Below are positions 59,488 through 64,000 of a stretch of 64,000 bases of DNA, one piece after another. The notes beneath the pieces were generated by a model. That model had not been told where the DNA came from. It worked only from the letters and a program-made list of their open reading frames with translations, and made no database searches. Source of the stretch: Rhizobiaceae bacterium (lineage in GTDB: Bacteria > Pseudomonadota > Alphaproteobacteria > Rhizobiales > Rhizobiaceae); assembly GCA_028281105.1 (NCBI GenBank), contig JANQKQ010000023.1, forward strand, positions 39,564 through 103,563, given 5' to 3'. The position numbers and the translations under genes were made by a program. Each line of letters begins with the position of its first letter. Positions within the stretch are counted from its first letter, which is position 1.

Positions 59488-59499
59488 GTAAACGTTTAC
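59488..59499. promoter_or_regulatory. LacI-family operator 2
   Basis: GTAAACGTTTAC, identical to the core of operator 1, placed just downstream of the rightward -10. Binding would block the start of the isomerase/Gfo-Idh/DUF4432/lacI operon, giving autoregulation of the repressor. Confidence 0.75.
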
Positions 59500-59575
59500 G
59501 GAATTGATGTAGACGTCTCAAAGTCTTTCAGTAGCCAAACGCCCGTTGCGGGCTCACTCTCGATGGGAGGAACTC

Positions 59576-60631
59576 ATGAAGACACTCAAGGGTCCGGGCC
59601 TGTTTCTCGGACAATTCGCCGATGACAAGGCTCCGTTCAACTCGCTGGCATCCATCTCCAAATGGTGCGCCGATTGCGGTTTCGAGGCCGTTCAGCTTCC
59701 GATGTGGGACGGCCGATTTATCGATGTGGCCAAGGCGGCGGAAAGCACCGACTACGCACAGGAGCTGACTGGCACGGCCAAGGAAAACGGCGTCGTCATC
59801 TGCGATACCGCAAGCCATATCCAGGGGCAGCTCTGCGCCGTCCACCCCGCTTACGACGCCTGGATGGACGGGCTGTGCCCGCCGCAAGTGCGTGGTAATC
59901 GCAAGGCCCGCCAGGAATGGGCGATCGATCAGCTCATCGCCTGCGCGAAGGCGTCAAAGAATATGGGACTGACCGAGCACGCCACGTTCTCCGGCGCGCT
60001 CGCCTGGCCGTTCTGGTACCCGTTCCCGCAGCGCGACCAGAACCTGATCGACGAAGCTTTCGACGAGCTCGCCCGAATCTGGAAGCCGATTCTCGATGTC
60101 TATGACGAGTGCGGCGTCGATCTGTGCTTCGAACTGCACCCGACCGAGGACCTGTTCGACGGAGAGACGTTCGAACTGTTCTACGAGCGGGTCGGCAAGC
60201 ATCCGCGCTGCGCGATCAACTACGATGCCAGCCATTTCGTGAAGCAGGGTCTCGACTATGTCGACTTCATCCACATCTATCACGAACGCATCAAGATGTT
60301 CCATGTGAAGGACAGCGAGTTCAACCCGACCGGCAAACAAGGTTTTCTTTCGGGCTACCAGCCGTGGCTGAAGCGGGCCGCCCGCGACCGCTCGCTGGGC
60401 GACGGCCAGACCGATTTCGGCCGGGTGTTCTCGCTGTTCACCGAATATGGGTTCGAAGGCTGGTGCGTCTACGAATGGGAAGACTGCATCGAGCATCCCG
60501 AAGACGCCGCACCGAAGGGCGCCGCGTTCATCCGCGATCAGATTCGCCGCGTGACCGACAAGACGTTCGACGACTTTGCCGGCGGCAAGGGTGACACGTC
60601 CGGCGCGCGCAAGATCCTCGGCCTGGAGTAG
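59576..60631 (+). CDS. Sugar phosphate isomerase/epimerase family protein (AP_endonuc_2 TIM barrel)
   Basis: The ATG at 59576 follows GGGAGGAACTC; the protein has 351 residues. TIM-barrel metal-site blocks: GFEAVQLPMWDGRFIDV, DLCFELHPTEDLFDG (Glu and His ligands), INYDASHFVKQGLDYVDFI (Asp, His), FHVKDSEF (His, Asp) and YEWEDCIEHPED (Glu). The set matches xylose-isomerase-like isomerases/epimerases or the 3-keto-sugar-processing relatives that accompany Gfo/Idh dehydrogenases. It is first in a four-gene rightward operon with such a dehydrogenase. Substrate unknown. Confidence 0.88.
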   Translation: MKTLKGPGLFLGQFADDKAPFNSLASISKWCADCGFEAVQLPMWDGRFIDVAKAAESTDYAQELTGTAKENGVVICDTASHIQGQLCAVHPAYDAWMDGLCPPQVRGNRKARQEWAIDQLIACAKASKNMGLTEHATFSGALAWPFWYPFPQRDQNLIDEAFDELARIWKPILDVYDECGVDLCFELHPTEDLFDGETFELFYERVGKHPRCAINYDASHFVKQGLDYVDFIHIYHERIKMFHVKDSEFNPTGKQGFLSGYQPWLKRAARDRSLGDGQTDFGRVFSLFTEYGFEGWCVYEWEDCIEHPEDAAPKGAAFIRDQIRRVTDKTFDDFAGGKGDTSGARKILGLE

Positions 60632-60636
60632 ACGTC

Positions 60637-61824
60637 ATGGCGATTGAGTCCTTTGGAACCGAGCGCGCGGCACGGCGCCTGCGCCTAGGGATGGTCGGCG
60701 GTGGCCGCGGCGCCTTCATCGGCGCCGTTCACCGCATGGCCGCGCGCCTGGACGACAAATACGAACTGACCGCCGGCGCGCTTTCGGCAAACGCCGAAAA
60801 CGCCAAGGTCTCGGGCGAGGACCTGGGACTGGCACCAGATCGTATCTATTCGAGCTGGGAGGAAATGGCGGAGAAGGAGGGCGCCCGCGACGACGGCATC
60901 GATGTCGTCTCCATCGTCACGCCCAACAAGCTGCATTTCGGTCCCGCCAAGGCGTTTCTGGATGCCGGCATCCACGTCATCTGCGACAAGCCGATGACGC
61001 TGACGCTCGATGAGTCCCTGGAACTGGTGAAGATCGCCAATGACAGCGGCCTGGTGTTCGTCCTGACCCAGAACAACACCGGCTACCCGCTGGTGAGACA
61101 AGCGCGCGCGATGGCCGCCGATGGAACGCTTGGCGACATCCAGGTGATCCGCACCTCCTATGTCCAGGACTGGCTGACGACCGCTCTCGACCAGGAAGGG
61201 CAGAAACAGGCGGCCTGGCGCACCGACCCGAAACTGGCGGGCGCCGGCGGCTCCATCGGCGACATCGGCGTGCACGCCTTCAATCTTGCCGCCTTCATCA
61301 GCGGGCTTGAACTGGAAAGCGTGTGCGCGGACCTGCGAAGCTACGTGCCGGGACGGCAGCTGGACGACAACGCCAACGTGCTGCTGCGCTACACCAACGG
61401 CGCGACGGGCACCCTGTGGACGAGCCAGGTCGCGCCCGGCAACTACAACCGGCTTTCGATCGGCGTGTATGGAACCAAGGGCGGCATCGAGTGGGTTGGC
61501 GAGGACAACGACAATCTGCAGTACACGCCCTTTGGCGAACCGACCCGCACGATCACCCGTGGCGGGCCGGGCGCCGCCGATGTCGCCAATCGCGTCACCC
61601 GCATGCCGCCGCGCCATCCCGAAGGCTATATCGAGGGTTTCGCCAACGTCTATACCGACGCCGCGGAGCTCATCTGGGCCAAGAAGGACGGACGCGATCC
61701 CGATCCCGGCGCGACCGACGTGCCGACCGTCGAAGACGGCGCGCGCGGATTGGCCTTCATCGAGGCCTGCGTCGAATCGAGCAGTAAGGGCGGTGTGTGG
61801 GTCGACGCCCGGCCGGATCTATAG
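60637..61824 (+). CDS. Gfo/Idh/MocA family oxidoreductase
   Basis: The 395-residue protein has the N-terminal Rossmann motif GMVGGGRGAFIGAVHR (~17-32), the catalytic Lys in CDKPMTLTL (the EKP/DKP motif), and the C-terminal domain with GSIGDIGVHAFNLA (active-site His). It oxidises or reduces sugars and inositols at a ring carbon with NAD(P). It starts 5 bp after the isomerase gene; the two together resemble modules that make or remove 3-keto sugars. The specific substrate cannot be read. Confidence 0.92.
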   Translation: MAIESFGTERAARRLRLGMVGGGRGAFIGAVHRMAARLDDKYELTAGALSANAENAKVSGEDLGLAPDRIYSSWEEMAEKEGARDDGIDVVSIVTPNKLHFGPAKAFLDAGIHVICDKPMTLTLDESLELVKIANDSGLVFVLTQNNTGYPLVRQARAMAADGTLGDIQVIRTSYVQDWLTTALDQEGQKQAAWRTDPKLAGAGGSIGDIGVHAFNLAAFISGLELESVCADLRSYVPGRQLDDNANVLLRYTNGATGTLWTSQVAPGNYNRLSIGVYGTKGGIEWVGEDNDNLQYTPFGEPTRTITRGGPGAADVANRVTRMPPRHPEGYIEGFANVYTDAAELIWAKKDGRDPDPGATDVPTVEDGARGLAFIEACVESSSKGGVWVDARPDL

Positions 61825-61842
61825 GGAAACTCGCGAGGCAAT

Positions 61843-62865
61843 GTGCGAAGCGACAACTCGCTGATGCGCCAGAAGCCCGATATTTGCGACCTGCGCAGAA
61901 AATCGGCCTTCCTGCGCGGGCTCGCCGAAATTCGCCAGGTGCAGGCGACCAACGGTGCCGGCACGAGCGGCCGCCTGCTGGAAGTGCGAACCCCGGCGGG
62001 ATTGCATGCCGACATCGCGCTGGATCGCGGCGGCGACCTGTTTCGTGTGAACTGGCGGGGCAACGAACTGGGATGGCACGGCGCGACCGGTGCGCCGGTG
62101 CCGTCACCCGCCCCGGACATCGAGAACGGTCTGGGCACCCTGCGCGGCTTCGACGGCTTTCTGGTAACCTGCGGGCTGGATCATCACGGCGTCGCGTCCC
62201 GACTGCCCGCCGACGATTTCAACTACCCCCTGCGCAGAGATACCCATCATCCGCTGCATGGGCGCATCGCGACTTGTCGCGCCGATCTCAAGCAGGCGCA
62301 CATCGATTGGAACGACGCCGAAGCGATAATCATCCGCCTGACGGTCGTGCAGGCGGCGATTTTCGGCGAAGTGCTTGAATTGGAGCGGACTTACCGGTTC
62401 AATTTGTTCGACGGCCGGATTGTCATCGACGATGAAGTGAGGAACATGGGGTATCGGCCGACCAGGCATGGAATTCTCTATCACTTCAATATCGGCTATC
62501 CGCTACTGGATTCAGGCAGCAGACTGATCGGCAACAACTGGGAATTCCGGGATCGGCTGGATGGCGACGGAGCGAAGCCCACCGATGATCATGTCGAGAT
62601 CGTTGAAGCCGGGCGGACCCCGCTTCAAGCCGGCGACAGGGCGCGTATCGGGATTACCAATCCCGCCATCGGCGCCACGCTCAGCCTCAGCTACGATGGG
62701 GCCGCATTGCCGGTGACGGCCATCTGGCGCGCGTTCCAGTCCGGGGTCTTCGCGCTCGGTCTGGAGCCGCAGACCGACCTTACCGGCGAGGTCGGGGGCG
62801 CACCGACGCTGGCGGCCGGCGAGGCTCGCAATTATGCAGTCGAAATCGATATCGTGGAGACCTAA
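61843..62865 (+). CDS. DUF4432 family protein (aldose 1-epimerase-like)
   Basis: The GTG at 61843 with GAGG upstream gives 340 residues; an ATG at 61864 is the alternative. The beta-sandwich galactose-mutarotase-like fold is indicated by LEVRTPAGLHADIALDRGGDLFRVNWRG, GLDHHGVASRLPAD, HHPLHGRIA (His) and HGILYHFNIGYPLLDSG (His). DUF4432 proteins are found next to sugar catabolic genes and are thought to act as epimerases on sugars. It lies 18 bp after the Gfo/Idh gene and 42 bp before lacI. Confidence 0.82.
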   Translation: MRSDNSLMRQKPDICDLRRKSAFLRGLAEIRQVQATNGAGTSGRLLEVRTPAGLHADIALDRGGDLFRVNWRGNELGWHGATGAPVPSPAPDIENGLGTLRGFDGFLVTCGLDHHGVASRLPADDFNYPLRRDTHHPLHGRIATCRADLKQAHIDWNDAEAIIIRLTVVQAAIFGEVLELERTYRFNLFDGRIVIDDEVRNMGYRPTRHGILYHFNIGYPLLDSGSRLIGNNWEFRDRLDGDGAKPTDDHVEIVEAGRTPLQAGDRARIGITNPAIGATLSLSYDGAALPVTAIWRAFQSGVFALGLEPQTDLTGEVGGAPTLAAGEARNYAVEIDIVET

Positions 62866-62873
62866 TTTATCAA

Positions 62874-62889
62874 CTGAGCTTCAGCTCAG
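62874..62889. repeat. Short inverted repeat just upstream of lacI
   Basis: CTGAGCT-TC-AGCTCAG, perfect 7-bp arms, 19 bp before the TTG start. It may form a hairpin that influences lacI translation; it does not resemble the GTAAACGTTTAC operators. Confidence 0.35.
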
Positions 62890-62907
62890 GACAGCAAAGG
62901 TGACCCG

Positions 62908-63903
62908 TTGGACAACAACAGCAAGAAAACCGTCTCCATCAAAGACGTCGCAAAACGCGCCGGGGTCTCGATTGCAAGCGTATCGCGCGTCGTCAACGAC
63001 AACCCGAAACATGTGTCGAAAAAGACGCGCGCGCTCGTCCAGCAGGCCATTTCGGAGCTGAACTACAGCCCCAACCGGATCGGGCGGGCGCTGCGCGCCC
63101 AAACCTCCGACAGTCTGGCGCTGATCATATCCAACATCCAGAACAGCTTTTACGCCGCCGTCGCTTGGGAGCTTGAAAGCAAGCTCAACGAGACCGGGAC
63201 GGCCATGCTGCTGTTCAACTCGAACGAAGACCCGCAACTGCAGGACCGGTTTCTGGAGGAAATCAAGTCCCGGCGCGTCGGCGGAATATTCATGCTGTGC
63301 GCCGTCGAGAGCGAGGGACTGCGCGAGACCGTCAAATCCTTTCCGACCATCTTCCTAAACCGCCCCATCCCGTCGATACCGGATGTCTCCTACATCGGCA
63401 TAGACGACTACGCGGCGGCCAGGGAACTGGCGACATCCATGCTCGCCAATGGCCAGGGCCGGTTGGCGATCCTGCATGGCCCGCGATCGTCGGAGACCAG
63501 CTCCAGGCGCCTTAAGGGCGTGCTCGATACCTGCAATGATCGCGGCTACCAGATCAGCGAAGACGACCTGTTCGAAGCGGAACTGTCGATGGAAAGCGGC
63601 TATCAGGGCGCGAGCGAGCTGCTGGGCGAGCGCAACTACAAGGCGGTCTTCTGCGGCAACGACCAGATCGCCTACGGCGTCTTCCGCCGTTGCCGCGAAC
63701 TGGGCCTGGCCGTTCCCGGCGACATCCGCATCTACGGCTTCGACGATAACCCGCTGAACGAATGGCTGGCTCCCTGGCTCAATACCGTCCGTGTCCCCCA
63801 CGTCGCCTACGCCGAAAACGCCGTGCAGCAGATGAAAAAGCTGACCAGAGGCGGAGACACCAGGCAGCTCATCCTGCCCTACGATCTGGTCATCCGGGCG
63901 TAA
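62908..63903 (+). CDS. LacI family transcriptional regulator
   Basis: The 331-residue protein starts at TTG with AAAGGTGA upstream. The N-terminal LacI HTH (SIKDVAKRAGVSIASVSRVVND) is intact, the hinge helix LNYSPNRIGRALRAQ follows, and the Peripla_BP-like sensor domain is complete (LALIISNIQNSFYAAVAWELE, GIDDYAAARELATSML, FCGNDQIAYGVFRRCRELGLAVP). It is the last gene of the rightward operon and probably represses both divergent operons via the two operators at 59231 and 59488, with a sugar or sugar-acid inducer (inference). Confidence 0.93.
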   Translation: MDNNSKKTVSIKDVAKRAGVSIASVSRVVNDNPKHVSKKTRALVQQAISELNYSPNRIGRALRAQTSDSLALIISNIQNSFYAAVAWELESKLNETGTAMLLFNSNEDPQLQDRFLEEIKSRRVGGIFMLCAVESEGLRETVKSFPTIFLNRPIPSIPDVSYIGIDDYAAARELATSMLANGQGRLAILHGPRSSETSSRRLKGVLDTCNDRGYQISEDDLFEAELSMESGYQGASELLGERNYKAVFCGNDQIAYGVFRRCRELGLAVPGDIRIYGFDDNPLNEWLAPWLNTVRVPHVAYAENAVQQMKKLTRGGDTRQLILPYDLVIRA

Positions 63904-63923
63904 ATTGAAAACCGGGAGAGATT

Positions 63924-64000
63924 TGGTAGCGGGAGAGGGACTCGAACCCCCGACACGCGGATTATGATTCCGCTGCTCTAACCACCTGAGCTACCCCGCC
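63924..64000 (-). tRNA. tRNA-Met (CAU), elongator
   Basis: The complement folds into a 77-nt tRNA with encoded CCA (TGG at 63924-63926 on the plus strand). Anticodon stem GCGGA/TCCGC encloses loop ATCATAA, giving anticodon CAT. T-loop TTCGAGT is present and the D-arm contains AGCTCAGGTGGTTAGAGC. The acceptor stem begins GGCGGGG and ends TCCCGCT, so position 1-72 is a G-U pair. The GGCGGGG start is of the alphaproteobacterial elongator-Met type rather than initiator (which lacks a 1-72 pair) or Ile2. It ends exactly at the window edge; no more sequence is visible. Confidence 0.92.

Noticed and set aside
63924..64000. tRNA-Ile2 (CAU, lysidine-modified) or initiator tRNA-Met
   Set aside because: The GGCGGGG acceptor start and overall sequence are of the elongator-Met type; initiator tRNAs lack a 1-72 pair, and Ile2 tRNAs usually begin GGGCC. 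A covariance-model check would be decisive.

Overview
The window is GC-rich DNA from an alphaproteobacterium, most likely of the Hyphomicrobiales (Rhizobiales). The evidence is compositional and contextual: dense ABC/TRAP uptake operons, HyuA/HyuB hydantoinases, a two-ATPase carbohydrate ABC transporter of the kind known from rhizobia, a CNBD-tethered MscS channel, a Fur/Mur-like operator and palindromic intergenic repeats. No prophage, transposase, integrase or CRISPR array was seen. The species cannot be named from this sequence.

Left part (1-10.8 kb), core and envelope: a DUF459 SGNH protein cut by the window edge, an MltB-type lytic transglycosylase, galE and galU (divergent), an outer-membrane beta-barrel protein, arabinose-5-phosphate isomerase (kdsD/kpsF), ferrochelatase (hemH), a 10-TM PF11449 metal (probably Mn) exporter preceded by a Fur-box-like palindrome, and a D-2-hydroxyacid dehydrogenase.

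The next ~53 kb is mostly a row of four catabolic regulons, each with its own regulator class and transporter class. (1) 10.9-24.9 kb: XRE-cupin regulator, Dpp-type peptide ABC transporter, HyuA, HyuB, hydantoin-racemase-like enzyme, M24 enzyme and a second HyuB. Two direct copies of a palindromic repeat bracket the hyuB-racemase block. (2) 26.6-33.6 kb: TetR regulator, TRAP transporter, cyclase/formamidase-like hydrolase, BKACE (beta-keto acid cleavage enzyme), SMP-30 lactonase and OsmC. (3) 37.7-48.6 kb: GntR/FCD regulator with M24 and GAF genes on one strand; on the other a ribose-type SBP, HyuA, HyuB, ATPase, permease and FAH-family enzyme. (4) 48.7-63.9 kb: a LacI-controlled divergent pair of operons. 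Leftward are an SBP, two permeases, two ATPases, a 3-hydroxyacyl-CoA-dehydrogenase-like enzyme, BKACE, SMP-30, SDR and glycerate kinase. Rightward are a TIM-barrel isomerase, a Gfo/Idh/MocA oxidoreductase, a DUF4432 epimerase-like protein and the LacI regulator.

Between these lie an MscS channel (24.9-26.5 kb), an isolated Amidase_2 protein, a relic that joins a LacI HTH to an ABC-ATPase tail (about 35.1-35.4 kb), and a SARP-TolB-TPR regulator (35.4-37.1 kb). An elongator tRNA-Met ends exactly at the right edge.

The most interesting reading is that regulon 4 encodes an oxidative route for a 2-deoxy sugar acid (deoxyribonate-like): lactonase, 3-dehydrogenase, BKACE cleavage and glycerate kinase in one operon. 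Also notable is the HyuA/HyuB pair placed inside a ribose-type ABC transporter operon. Functions are inferred from sequence motifs and gene context only.
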